Shown in pieces: positions 1 through 9,540 of a DNA stretch of 64,000 nt. Every line of letters begins with the position of its first letter. The first letter of the stretch is position 1. A model generated the notes under the pieces. That model made no database searches and was not told where the DNA came from. It saw nothing but the letters and a program-made list of their open reading frames with translations. The position numbers and the translations under genes are program-made. Source of the DNA: Prorocentrum cordatum (Eukaryota; Sar; Dinophyceae; Prorocentrales; Prorocentraceae); the NCBI GenBank assembly GCA_963575745.1, contig CAUYUJ010000369.1, positions 31,001 through 95,000 on the forward strand. Direction: 5' to 3'.

Positions 1-110
1 ACCGCCACAACGGCGGGGCGACCCACGTCGAAGGACTGCCTGAACACTACGTGACCCAAGGACGATGGGTCCGAGCCCAGGGTCGCTCCCAGAAAAGGTA
101 GAGATGCACG

Positions 111-700
111 GCTGAAGGCCGTAGTAACTTGGGAAGCCCAGGGAGTAGAGGCGCAGATCTGAGCATGACGGGGCGAAAACCACCAAGTCGTCGGTCCCAG
201 AGCTGCGGGCCAGGCCGAACCTGGCAAAGTGAAAACAGCTACGGCGGGGTCAGGGGCCACTATGGCCACACGCAACACGTGATTGCAATGCGGACGGTAT
301 TGCTGGCACACACACACACTTGGGTCCAAAGGCAGGAAGGAAGTGCACGTACCAGGAGGGGCGGCAGGATGCCGCCAGGCGGGTCTGTCGTCGAAGGAGC
401 AGCTGAAGGCCGCTGTTTGATAGAGAAACCCAAGGATTATAAGCGCGTCTCGGGAGTGGACCTCGGTCGGTCCCGAAGCAGCGTAGCCGGGCACGGGACC
501 ACTCGGGCCACAGGTGAGAACCACTGCAGCGGGGCCAGGGGCCAACTAAGGTCTGCGCGCTGCGCTCCCCCGCGCTGCGATGCAGATGGTATTGCTGGTC
601 GACACACTTGGGTCCAAAGGCAGGAAGTGTGTGAACCAGGGAGGGAGGCAGCGAGGCTGCCACACGGTTGAGAGAGAACTGGAGGCAGCTGAAGGCCGAT
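111..700. repeat. ~290-bp tandem repeats in the 3' region of the giant LINE
   Basis: The anchor GCTGAAGGCCG occurs at 111, 402 and 688, giving two diverged units of about 291 and 286 bp and the start of a third. Both full units share an AGGGGCCA block, a GGTATTGCTGG block and CACTTGGGTCCAAAGGCAGG in the same order. No credible reading frame is present. Two CCCAGGG 7-mers (near 75 and 137) continue the motif found in the coding part. Most likely this is the element's 3' UTR. Nothing else is seen in 1-110 or 700-763. Confidence 0.6.
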
Positions 701-763
701 CACAGTGTGTAGTAAGGTTGAAATATCTGTCCACCTAGGTGGCGGGATGGGCGGGAAGGGAGC

Positions 764-3700
764 TCAGTCTCCCCATCGCTGCCTCTTTTTCCCACGCTCG
801 TCAGGTCTGCCTCCACCACGCTTGCCTCCCGTCTGCCAACGGTCGACGTGCCAGCCGTCGCTCCAGTCGCCCTGCCAGGTGCCCCAGGTGTCCCAGGAGC
901 TTGTCGCTCGGTCGCGCCAGCTGCTCTGCTGGTGGTTGCCCTTGCCCTTGCCGTCGGGCCGGGTGTGACGCAGGTACTCGGCCCGCACTTTGGCCCAATC
1001 GATGCGATAGTCGAACCTCGTGTCCATCAAGTAGGCGTTGTATCCGCAGCCCTTCCAGTCGTCCAAAAACTTGTTGATGGTCGCGTCCGAGTGCAGCCTC
1101 GGGTCTGATTTGGGCCCCCTGGATCCAGGGAGCCGAATGCCTTGCGTGTAGGCGGTCCACAGAGCGCAGAATACTGCACCCAACTCCGTTCGGTGCCTGG
1201 TGAGGCGTTTGGCGGGTGGCTCTCCGCGGCGCTCCAAGTCCACGGTGCCCAGCCAGACCTTGTACATGGGGCCCCCATGTGAGTCGGTCAGCAGGTTGAG
1301 TGTATGTCGCTCCGCTGAACGAGGGTGGGTAGGCCTATGTCCAGGAACCTGTGGGTTGCGTAGTGGGGGACGACGACTCCGCGCGTCGCCCCTGTCGCGG
1401 GCGACTTCGTCGTAATCTGCTCCCCTGGCTTCACTGGCATTTTGGTCGGTGCTGGCAGGGCCACCCCAGGCAGCAATCGGGTCGCGGTCAGAGCTGGGTT
1501 CCGAGCTGTCTGCCGTTGGGCTCCGCTGAGGCGCCTTGTCGCCAGGGCCGTCGTCGTCGACCTCCGTGGCAGAGCCCGAACAGGATGCAGGAGGAAGAGA
1601 CTCGTGGGGGTTTCCAAAGTCGGGTGACTCCACCTTTTCCGTAGGAGGGATCTCGTCTTCACCGCTCTCGTCCTTGGCAGCGTGGTCGGGCAGGTCCGAA
1701 TCACCCAGACGCGAGTCGTCGTCTCTCGTACCCAAGGGTTTGTCTGCGTCGGCCGCCGTAGGGGTGTTAGGTCTGTCCTCACTCATGGTCTGCACGTGCG
1801 ACTCGGCCAGGGAAGTGATGGTCGTCGAGGCCAGGGCGTCGGCGCTGAGGCTGAGTAGGAAACTCGGCAGTGTGCCCATTTCATGTCTGACAGGGCTGAG
1901 GCCACTCGCCGGGGCGAGGATCGAGGCGTGCTTCTCCCAGGACTCCTTATGCTTCTCGCCGTTGGTGAGGTGGGAGACGACCCGCGCAGCGGCCAGCCGT
2001 TTGCCTTCCCAGGGCTGGTTGAGCGGGACACAATCCTCAGGGATGCAGTCGCCGCACGCCGTCCTGAGGAACTCCGTCAGACGTCCGCCCGGCCAGTAGG
2101 CTTCGTCGCTCCTAGGCTCTGGGATGCTGTTGTCGCGGTTAGTGAGACAGAACTGTCGCCAGGTGTAGTCCAGCCCAGGGTGGAAGTCCCGGAGGTAGGT
2201 TACCAGGAGTTGCTGTACGGACACGTCTCCGCTGCCCGGTCCGCTCCTGGGGTCGTCTGGGCACAGCGTGGGGTTGTTGACATCCTTGCTGTCCAGGAGC
2301 GGGCCCTGCGGGACTGGCAGCTCTGGCAGGAGCTCCATGAGCTGTGCTAGCGACCTGGGGGCTCGCTCGGCAGCGGAGGCCGCACCACCCGTGGCGCTAG
2401 ACCCAGGGAGGTTTGCCGCTCCGGCCTTGGCGAAGCGATCTTGGGCCTTGGCGTCAGCGCCTAACCATGGGAGAGAGCTGAATATGTCCACTGGCACCTC
2501 AGCTCCTATCTGGCTGTTGAGCGTCGGGAGGACAGGGGCCTTGGCTGGGTACAGCGCTCCGAAGTCCCTATCAAGGATGTGGTCCAGGGTAGCAGGACCG
2601 ATATTCCATACGGGGACCAGGCAGCGTCGGCAGCACCAGGTGGCGTTCCAGCTGCGCTCCCACCAGGCTATGGCTCGCCTCTCGATGGGAAGCAGTCCGG
2701 CCTGCTCGGGGACCCCTACCCCCTCCGCTGGCTTCCATATGAAGCAGCCCAGGGGAGGAGCTCCTGTGTTCCAGACGAGGATCGGAGCCCCTGGGGGGCA
2801 TGTGTCGCACCGAGCGGAGTAGATTTTGCTCTGCGCAGCTTTGAGGCCGAACCGTTCGTTTCTAATCCGTAGGATGGGAATGGTGGTGTTGGCGCGCTCA
2901 GGGAACTGCATGCCGGTCGGCGCCATGATGAGATCCGACAGCGACCTCGTGTCCGCCTGGGGGCTGCATCCAAAGCCAAGTGGGAGGTGACCCAGGGAGG
3001 GGAGAGCGTCCGCCTTTTCGTCGCTTGCGGCACCCGTCTTCTGTTGCTCGTGCTCCTTGACCTTGTCGGCGATTGTTGCGCCGGTTGGTGCTGGAATGCC
3101 CTGTTCCTCCAGGTATCGGATCCAGCAGGTCTCGCAGTGCCATCCCATGTTCGCACCGTTGAGGTAGGCCTGGGGCCTGTTCTGTGCTACCATCAGGCGC
3201 GTGTCGTCGGAGATCCACGTGCCATCGGTGGAGCGTAGCTGGTGCTTACCGCAGCTGTCGCACTTGAACCTGCCATTTTTCTGCCCGGGTGTCAGCCTGT
3301 CGTCGGGAATGCGCGGAGGGTCCTGCCTGGTGCCTGGGGCGGGGGTGGACGGCAAGGGGGCGTTGAGGTCGGTGTTGGATAATGCAAATCCGCCGCCGAT
3401 GTAGGCGAGCCCGGCAAGCCGGTCGTCGTCACCCAGGGAGGCGTCGGAACCCGCAAGCGCGACGTGAAGCGCGCACACCGAGCAGCGGTGCGTACCCAGG
3501 GGAGCCAGGGAGGCGGCTGGGACGATCTTCTCGAGGACGAGCATCGGCGCCTTCCACTGAAAGTCCTGCCTGTCCATTTCACTCCAGGTCTGCGGGCAGC
3601 CGGCTGCCCGCGCCTCCGGGCGGTGGTGCGCCACCGCTACGAGCTTGGAGGTGTGGGGCAGGATTGCCTCGATGCGACCGTGGAGGTCGGCTAGGTCGTC

Positions 3701-5482
3701 TAGCGTGAGTCCCCAGGTTCGTGCCGAGTCGTGCCGGAACCCTGTGCGCTTCTTGCCAGGGACACAGAAACCCTGGATGGCTTCGATGACATCCCCGGTC
3801 TGCTCTGCGTGAGAGAAAGGCCACAGGAACACGCGTGGCTCGCGGAGCATTAGCATCATGACGACCAAGAGCGACCGGGCCTTGCAGGATTCCATGGGGA
3901 GGCCGTCGGTGTCTATAATCTCCTTACGGATCTGGTCCCGCTTAGGGTCGTCGAAAGCGCCACGGAGGATCTCCTGTAGGCCAGCCATTCCAGGGTGCTT
4001 CCTGTGCCTGCAGCAATCCTTGGTTGCTGCGCTCCACGCCTGGGGGACCTGTCGGTAGAGTCCCTTGGGGGTGCACTGGCGCCGCCCACAGAGTGTTACA
4101 CGCCTTCCTTTGACGTGCGGCACCGGTGGAAGAGAGTCGTCGTAGATTGCGTAGTTCGCGTCATGCCAGGGAGTGCCAAAGCCGAGCGTCCACACAATGG
4201 CAGCCCAGAGCATGTGGTAGACTAGATTGGGCGCGTCTAGACCCAGGGACATGTCGAACAGGAAGCCCACGTGCGACCAAGCCTTGCGGTCGAGGCTGCC
4301 AGGTTGTCGGGGCGTTTCCGCCAGCGAGAACTCGTGCGGGTGTAGTCCCGCCACCAGATAGATGAGCACGTGGAAGGCGGGCGTCGAGAGGATCTCGTTG
4401 AGACCGGCCGAGATGAGCTTACCCAGGGAGTCCCAGTCGAAGTCCTCATCCAGGGGAATGTTGTAGCGCTCGGCGAAACCGCTCGCCTGGGCGTCGCGTG
4501 CTTTCTTTTTGGCCGCATCAAGCTCGTTTCGCCCGCTCTCCCCCTTTGCATCGCAGCTCCAGGCAACAGGGGGCGGCACCCAGGTGGCGAGGGCGGGCAG
4601 CGGGTCAAAGCTCTCGTCGATGACCAGGGGCCTCCTGTGGCCAGCGGGGGCGCTGCCCCCGAATCGAGCCCAGAGGCGGGTCAAGCGCCCGTACTCAGAG
4701 AGCACACGCAGCTGGGACCAGGTGGCATTGGCGAACATGCGCCCGTCTCCCAACATCCGGGTGTTCCGCTTGGCCCTAGTGATCGCCACGTTCAGGCGTT
4801 TGGCGTCGTCGACAAAGCCCCAATTGTGACTCCCGTTGCTCCTCGTAGTCAGTACGATTACGATGTCCGCCTCACCACCCTGGCTGGAGTCGATGGTGGT
4901 GAGCTCGAGAGCCCCACTCTTCATGTGCTCGCCCGCAACCTGCACGAGTCCAGGGAAAGCAGTGCCGATGGCTGTTTGGGCGTTGCGGTCCTCCCGAAAG
5001 ACGGTTTCCCACCGGTGAACGTCCACCGTGTGCTCTTGGGGGTCGGGTCCGGGGCCGGGGGTGTCTTGTCCGTCGCGAGCAACGCTGCCTTTCCCTTTGC
5101 CTGACTTCCCCTTCTTGCCACCCTTGGAAATCCGCAGGACACCGCAGAGATGGCGGGGACCCTGCGGCCAGCCATCCATGAGGATGGCCGTCTGGAGCTG
5201 GTTGTCAACATCGATTCTGACGGTGGTGCCTTTTTCGAGCTCGGGCAGGAGTGCCCGCACGATGTCCACGGCCTGTGCTGCCTCGGGGAGGTTGGCGTAG
5301 CCAGGTTGGAGGTTAGACGTGACTTCCCAGTAGGGTGTGTCGACCAGCAGGAAACGGTGCTTGTCTCCGTTTTGCGGAGGGTCCAACTGCTCGAGGGTCG
5401 TGCGAAGGTCATCCTCGTCGGAGCCGGTGAGGGTGGCCAGCTCAGCCAGTCGTCCGGTTCCCAGGGTGTGATGTCTCTCCAT
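764..5482 (-). CDS. ORF E, C-terminal block: SF1 helicase motifs V-VI plus long zinc-bearing tail
   Basis: This is an open block of 1572 codons. Its first ~250 residues complete a Upf1-like superfamily 1 helicase: TTIDSSQGGEAD (motif V, about 4890) and GFVDDAKRLNVAITRAKR (motif VI, about 4780). Motifs I-IV are in the block just upstream in another frame, so the ATG at 5482 is probably not a true start; a -1 shift near 5460 joins the two. The remaining ~1300 residues match no family I recognise. They hold two CXXC clusters (CDSCGKH...HCETC and CDTC...CCRRC), an acidic Ser/Pro-rich stretch, and a basic Trp/Gly-rich end. The stop at 764 is the last codon of the element. Likely role: RNA or RNP remodelling during retrotransposition (inference). 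Confidence 0.75.
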   Translation of the reverse strand: MERHHTLGTGRLAELATLTGSDEDDLRTTLEQLDPPQNGDKHRFLLVDTPYWEVTSNLQPGYANLPEAAQAVDIVRALLPELEKGTTVRIDVDNQLQTAILMDGWPQGPRHLCGVLRISKGGKKGKSGKGKGSVARDGQDTPGPGPDPQEHTVDVHRWETVFREDRNAQTAIGTAFPGLVQVAGEHMKSGALELTTIDSSQGGEADIVIVLTTRSNGSHNWGFVDDAKRLNVAITRAKRNTRMLGDGRMFANATWSQLRVLSEYGRLTRLWARFGGSAPAGHRRPLVIDESFDPLPALATWVPPPVAWSCDAKGESGRNELDAAKKKARDAQASGFAERYNIPLDEDFDWDSLGKLISAGLNEILSTPAFHVLIYLVAGLHPHEFSLAETPRQPGSLDRKAWSHVGFLFDMSLGLDAPNLVYHMLWAAIVWTLGFGTPWHDANYAIYDDSLPPVPHVKGRRVTLCGRRQCTPKGLYRQVPQAWSAATKDCCRHRKHPGMAGLQEILRGAFDDPKRDQIRKEIIDTDGLPMESCKARSLLVVMMLMLREPRVFLWPFSHAEQTGDVIEAIQGFCVPGKKRTGFRHDSARTWGLTLDDLADLHGRIEAILPHTSKLVAVAHHRPEARAAGCPQTWSEMDRQDFQWKAPMLVLEKIVPAASLAPLGTHRCSVCALHVALAGSDASLGDDDRLAGLAYIGGGFALSNTDLNAPLPSTPAPGTRQDPPRIPDDRLTPGQKNGRFKCDSCGKHQLRSTDGTWISDDTRLMVAQNRPQAYLNGANMGWHCETCWIRYLEEQGIPAPTGATIADKVKEHEQQKTGAASDEKADALPSLGHLPLGFGCSPQADTRSLSDLIMAPTGMQFPERANTTIPILRIRNERFGLKAAQSKIYSARCDTCPPGAPILVWNTGAPPLGCFIWKPAEGVGVPEQAGLLPIERRAIAWWERSWNATWCCRRCLVPVWNIGPATLDHILDRDFGALYPAKAPVLPTLNSQIGAEVPVDIFSSLPWLGADAKAQDRFAKAGAANLPGSSATGGAASAAERAPRSLAQLMELLPELPVPQGPLLDSKDVNNPTLCPDDPRSGPGSGDVSVQQLLVTYLRDFHPGLDYTWRQFCLTNRDNSIPEPRSDEAYWPGGRLTEFLRTACGDCIPEDCVPLNQPWEGKRLAAARVVSHLTNGEKHKESWEKHASILAPASGLSPVRHEMGTLPSFLLSLSADALASTTITSLAESHVQTMSEDRPNTPTAADADKPLGTRDDDSRLGDSDLPDHAAKDESGEDEIPPTEKVESPDFGNPHESLPPASCSGSATEVDDDGPGDKAPQRSPTADSSEPSSDRDPIAAWGGPASTDQNASEARGADYDEVARDRGDARSRRPPLRNPQVPGHRPTHPRSAERHTLNLLTDSHGGPMYKVWLGTVDLERRGEPPAKRLTRHRTELGAVFCALWTAYTQGIRLPGSRGPKSDPRLHSDATINKFLDDWKGCGYNAYLMDTRFDYRIDWAKVRAEYLRHTRPDGKGKGNHQQSSWRDRATSSWDTWGTWQGDWSDGWHVDRWQTGGKRGGGRPDERGKKRQRWGD

Positions 5483-6975
5483 GGGATGCCTTCAACGATG
5501 GGCCTGTCCCTGAGCGGGTTCATGATGCCAGACGTCATGCCCTTGCCGTAGTAGGCTGCGTTCGGAAAGGCGAGAAGCTGCGGATGCATGCGGTAGCAGA
5601 TCGAGAGGTGGACCACAGCCGAGTCTTGGCCGCGGAGTGCGTGAAACATCATGTCAAATATGCTAACACAGAGTCCCAGGTCGTTCGCAAGCTTCGAGAG
5701 AACCGTAGGGGGCAACTGATTCGGATCGCCCACCAGGACCAGGGCTCCGCCGCTGTTGATCAGGTTTACCATAGACATGAGCGCGTGAAGCTCCGTGGCC
5801 TGCCCAGCCTCGTCGATTACCAGGAGGACGATGTGGGGACTGTCTTTCTGTCCGAGGGCCTCGGCCGCCTCGTGTGTGGACATGATTACCCTGGCGTCTC
5901 CTAGCAGGCTCGCCTTGTAGGGCTTGAAGTCCTGGCTCTTGTCCCCGTCCTGGAACGGGAACTCCCCGTGGGCATTCTTGTAGTGGCCCTCAGGTGTCAG
6001 GTCGACGAGTGCCTCGTTGACACGCCCCTTCCTTGCCAGGCGCACGAACTTCCCAGGGAACCCCGTGTCGGGATCGAGGCGACACTGCTGATGTGCTTCG
6101 GCCATCGCCAGGGCTGGTTGGTCTACCGCTGTGTTCGAGCCGGCTGCCAACGCAACTGCTTGCCCCGGGCGTAGGCAGCATCGCCACATCTCCAGACCAG
6201 CTACAGAAAAGGTGGTCTTGCCTGTCCCAGGGGGCCAGTGCAACAGTACGGCGTGGTGATGTAAGGTGGCCTGAAGGGCCCTGATCGCGTCGCTGTTTGG
6301 CTTGTGTTTGTCCACCCTGTCGCGGAAGGTATCCAGGCTGGGAGTGGGGCGCACCCTCTGGAAGACAGAACCTGTCGCGTCCGAGATCTCGTCATCGGAG
6401 AAAGCCTTCAAACCCAGGGGAAGCGGGGGTGCCTGTTGTAGAAGGCCGCATCGGACAGCCTGAGTGTGGTCGGCGTCGGGAACGTCGCAGCCCAGGGTGA
6501 CGGCAGCCCTGGCCCTCAGGTTCAAGCCCACTGCGCTGGTGCGCCTCAGGTCGTTGGCCGCAAGTCGGTCGGCACGTGGGGCGTGCAAGAAGGCCAAGAG
6601 GAACGTCAGGGGAGACAGCTGGCGGGCGAACAGATCCGCGGCGTTCTGTCGGAGGTGGTAGATCCGGTCGAGAGCCCAACACTGGCGCCAGAACTGGATG
6701 TCGGAGGGGGCCTCGTCTACTCGATACCAGGGAGCGTCTTCGTTTGGGGGACGCTTCGCCTTGGTCTCGTCTTCGTGGAAAGGTCCCCACTTTCCACTGT
6801 TGTACAGCACTATGCACCTGTCGGAGGGGTACCTGGTGGACGGGTTAAGACCGAGCACTTGGGCGTCTCTTGGGTGGGTGGCACCGCCCAGGGAGGGGGG
6901 CCACCAGACCGTGACGTCAGCAATCTTGTCGACTGTGGGGCCCGTGACAGAAATGTACAGTGCCTTCCTCGTCTC
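5460..6975 (-). CDS. ORF E, central block: Upf1-like SF1 helicase motifs I-IV
   Basis: The frame is open from 7242 to 4921, but only about 6975-5460 looks like real protein. It holds Walker A WPPGTGKTT (about 6225), SNTAVDQ (Ia), VIDEAGQATE (motif II, about 5815), GDPNQLPP (motif III, about 5720) and ICYRMHPQL (motif IV, about 5590), a good match to Upf1/SMUBP2-type helicases. The DEAG box and GDPNQLPP suggest an NTPase-competent core. It joins the upstream block by a +1 shift near 6960 and the downstream block by a -1 shift near 5460. No start codon is needed here; it is the middle of one broken ORF. Confidence 0.8.
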
Positions 6976-8185
6976 CCTCCTGGGTCCTGGATGCCACTTT
7001 GTACTTAGAGGGCCACTCCAGCAGGTAGAGTTCCTTGCCCTCTGGAAATTCCAGCGCATTGCGTAGCCGGAAGGTGTCGAGGTCGCCCAGGTCCGAGTTA
7101 GCGTCGATCCTACTGACGCGGGCGCCGAGCGCGCAGTTACCTTTCCTGGCCAGGTCTTCGCGTGTGGAGTCTTTTCTGTTGTCCACCGTCTCGACCGAGG
7201 CCTGGCTTTCCACCCAGGCGATCCTCCGAAGTGTCTGCCCACGATCCTGAAGAGAGTAAGGCCACTGTGAGGGGAGTCGAACGGCCTCGGGCAGGTCCCC
7301 TAGCGCCGCCTTGGGGTGGACCCTGGGAAGCGGAGAGTCCAGGGGCACAGAGTAGAGACTGACTACGTCGGCGGCCGCCTGCAGTGCCAACGAATCATCC
7401 AGCTGCTGCTCCGACGGACTTGCTAGTGATGCATCTACTTCCTTGGACAGCATCACCCTTCGCTGCTGGTTGGGCTGGTCCCAGGTGGGCGGAGGGTGGG
7501 GCGGCGGGGGCGGAGGTAAAGGTCCATCCGAGGCGTCTGTGGGTTGCCCAGGCGCAGCAGGCGGTGGTCCGATGGTCGAGTTTGCTAGCGCTCTGGCCTC
7601 GCCACCGAGGTCGGACTGTCTGAGGCCCGTCCGTGTAGCCTCACGTGTGTCCATCAGGTGCAACCTCACTTGCTCTGGGTCGGACCTGGTACCTCCAGGG
7701 CAGTTGTACGTTGGCTCGTCGTCCCAGAGAGGGTAGGTGGTGGGCACGTGCAGCGCGTCTTCTGGGATCACGAGACCAGGGAGTGAGCGCACACCGTCTT
7801 GGGATACCAGGGGTTGGACGGGCCTCCAGCCTGGCCAGGGCCTTCGCTCAATATACACACGGTGACTTGAGTCCCAGGAAGATCCAGTGCACCTGATCCA
7901 CAAATTCCCAGGGGTGACAAAGGTGTTTGGGTCGGGCCACCCGTCTCCGTAGCGCGCTCCCGACATCTCGTAGTGCTTGTCGCTTAGGATGTGCTGCGTG
8001 TCGTCCACGGGCTCCTGGCAGATCTCGCACCAGTGGCGCCACCCGCCGTTGAAGAAGACCCAACGCATCCAGGGACAGAACCGGGCAAAGAAGACGCGTG
8101 TGCCCAAACGGAATGGCGGCCCGTCCTCACTGTGCGGCAGACAGGAGGGCCAACGACGGGTGGGGCCTTGGTTGTTCTTAGGCAT
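6917..8185 (-). CDS. ORF E, N-terminal block: zinc finger protein
   Basis: The start is ATG at 8183-8185 in a good eukaryotic context (GGGACCATGCC), 83 bp after the pol stop. Near residue 55 it has CEICQEPVDDTQHILSDKHY, a CX2CX8HX5H finger resembling U1/matrin-type fingers. A proline-rich run (PPPPPPPHPPP) and an ordinary globular stretch follow. The frame ends at 6917, but similarity of composition and the helicase context argue that it passes by a +1 shift near 6960 into the helicase core. No function is recognised beyond zinc binding; it may be the nucleic-acid-binding arm of the helicase. Confidence 0.7.
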   Translation of the reverse strand: MPKNNQGPTRRWPSCLPHSEDGPPFRLGTRVFFARFCPWMRWVFFNGGWRHWCEICQEPVDDTQHILSDKHYEMSGARYGDGWPDPNTFVTPGNLWIRCTGSSWDSSHRVYIERRPWPGWRPVQPLVSQDGVRSLPGLVIPEDALHVPTTYPLWDDEPTYNCPGGTRSDPEQVRLHLMDTREATRTGLRQSDLGGEARALANSTIGPPPAAPGQPTDASDGPLPPPPPPHPPPTWDQPNQQRRVMLSKEVDASLASPSEQQLDDSLALQAAADVVSLYSVPLDSPLPRVHPKAALGDLPEAVRLPSQWPYSLQDRGQTLRRIAWVESQASVETVDNRKDSTREDLARKGNCALGARVSRIDANSDLGDLDTFRLRNALEFPEGKELYLLEWPSKYKVASRTQEGDEEGTVHFCHGPHSRQDC

Positions 8186-8268
8186 GGTCCCAGGGCGTCG
8201 AGTCGAACCCAGGGCGGCAGATGAAGGCTGCGGGCTGTCGGGACCTTAGTATGTCGGACCAGGAGCGA
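8186..8268 (-). other. 83-bp intercistronic spacer between pol and ORF E
   Basis: This is the only clear non-coding gap between cistrons of the giant element. It contains two CCCTGGG 7-mers (sense strand; plus-strand positions near 8187 and 8209), one abutting the ORF E start codon. No hairpin or splice-acceptor-like polypyrimidine tract is obvious on the sense strand. Confidence 0.5.
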
Positions 8269-9240
8269 TCAGGGGGGATGAGGAGGAGGGTTTTCAAGAG
8301 CGTCAACGAACAGGGCGACCTGGTCCAAGTCGCAGAGGTCGACTCCAGCGGCGGGGAAGAGGGGAGGAGGGGGGCGATGGGTACCTTCCCAAACGACCCA
8401 GGTGGTGACCGCGTGATCACCGGCGTGCCTGAGGGCGCTGGCCCAAAAGACCCCTAGTGTCGCGAGGCGGTCGGCCGCTTTGTTGAGCCGGCGTCGCACC
8501 GCCTGCCATGTAAGGGCCCAGCCGGACTCACTGGCTTGCCTGCGGGCGAAATCCATTTGTGGCGCCAGATGGAGCCGCCGATAGCGTCCAGTGCCGGCCA
8601 CGTATCGGATGGCGGCCAGGTTGTCGCCAACCACTCTGACGCCACGAAGCGAGCCTTCAACGTGGGGGAGCAGGGCGAGGCCAGCTCTGCACCCTGAGGC
8701 CTCGGCCGTCTGTGCGTTGTCGCAGCTTGGGAGGGCAACCACAGCGACCGCGACGACGCGCGGGTAGCCGCGGCGTGGGTCGTGTCTCCAAAGAACCGCC
8801 GCCGCACCGGAGACCTTGTCCCCTTCTCCTATTCGGCGCGCTCCCCCATCGAACGTGAGCTCATAGGGCCATTGGGCAGAATCGGCGGCGGGAAGCGGGG
8901 AGTCTCTGACAATGATTTCCTCGCCTGCGTCTATATCCATGCCGGCCCTGAGCACGAGGGCGCGTTGGTCACAGAGTCTGCAATACGCTTTGGTCCAGAG
9001 GGCACTGGGGTCCCTGTCTGTCCTGGGGCATGGGAACCAGCCCACCCCAGGGGGCATCCAGCCCGCTCTGGGGTCGCAAGCTTGGAGAACGGCTAGCCTG
9101 CCCCCACTACGTGTGGCTCTCGTTGTGATAGGGAGGCGCCGGATTTCCCCTCCAGCGCGTGGTGCTTGTCTGCCGAGATGCGGCAAGATGCGGTCCGGCG
9201 GCCCCGCGGATGCGCCGTAGGTGCGGCCCTTGGGGATTGC
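8269..9240 (-). CDS. pol, C-terminal block: RNase H
   Basis: This is a ribonuclease H domain with all four acidic residues visible in order: TFDGGAR, TAEASG, GDNLAAI and NKAADRLA. It would remove RNA from the RNA:DNA hybrid. A CRLCDQ zinc-like pair precedes it. The frame is open up to 9408, but the only upstream start is TTG, and the RT block joins through another frame, so this is the end of one pol polyprotein rather than a separate gene. The stop is at 8269. LINEs of the R1/I and Tad lineages also place RNase H after RT. Confidence 0.8.
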   Translation of the reverse strand, partial: AIPKGRTYGASAGPPDRILPHLGRQAPRAGGEIRRLPITTRATRSGGRLAVLQACDPRAGWMPPGVGWFPCPRTDRDPSALWTKAYCRLCDQRALVLRAGMDIDAGEEIIVRDSPLPAADSAQWPYELTFDGGARRIGEGDKVSGAAAVLWRHDPRRGYPRVVAVAVVALPSCDNAQTAEASGCRAGLALLPHVEGSLRGVRVVGDNLAAIRYVAGTGRYRRLHLAPQMDFARRQASESGWALTWQAVRRRLNKAADRLATLGVFWASALRHAGDHAVTTWVVWEGTHRPPPPLFPAAGVDLCDLDQVALFVDALENPPPHPP

Positions 9241-9540
9241 ACAGCTGACAGGGGTCAAGCATAGGGACCCAGACTGCGGTTTCGTCTGCCGGGGCGACGG
9301 GAGGCTGCCCTTCGTGCAGGTCATCGTCAGCTTCGTCGTCTTCCTGGAGGTCGGAGTCGGGAACAGCGATACCCTGGACGATGAGCCTGGCGGCTTCGTC
9401 GGCGCCAATGGGAGTGCAGTCCAAGTTCACACAGTACCTGAAGGAGATCTGGTGTAGTACGCGGCAAACTAGCCTCTGGCGTTGTCCCCTAGTGCACATC
9501 GCCGTGGCTAGGTCCCAGGGACGGTCCCGGCCTCTAGTTT
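9230..9540 (-). CDS. pol, RT-to-RNase H linker block
   Basis: The RT frame stops at 9534 right after a run of seven A (sense strand, plus positions 9539-9545). Slipping one base there enters a frame that stays open to 9107 and reads as acidic, protein-like sequence (SDLQEDDEADDDLHEG, then PCQLC). A second +1 shift between about 9250 and 9110 enters the RNase H frame. The block has no start codon of its own. It is either a decayed segment or the product of homopolymer miscounts. Confidence 0.5.

Noticed and set aside
8192-8216. GGTTCGACTC resembling a tRNA T-arm
   Set aside because: No acceptor, D-arm or anticodon arm can be placed around it.
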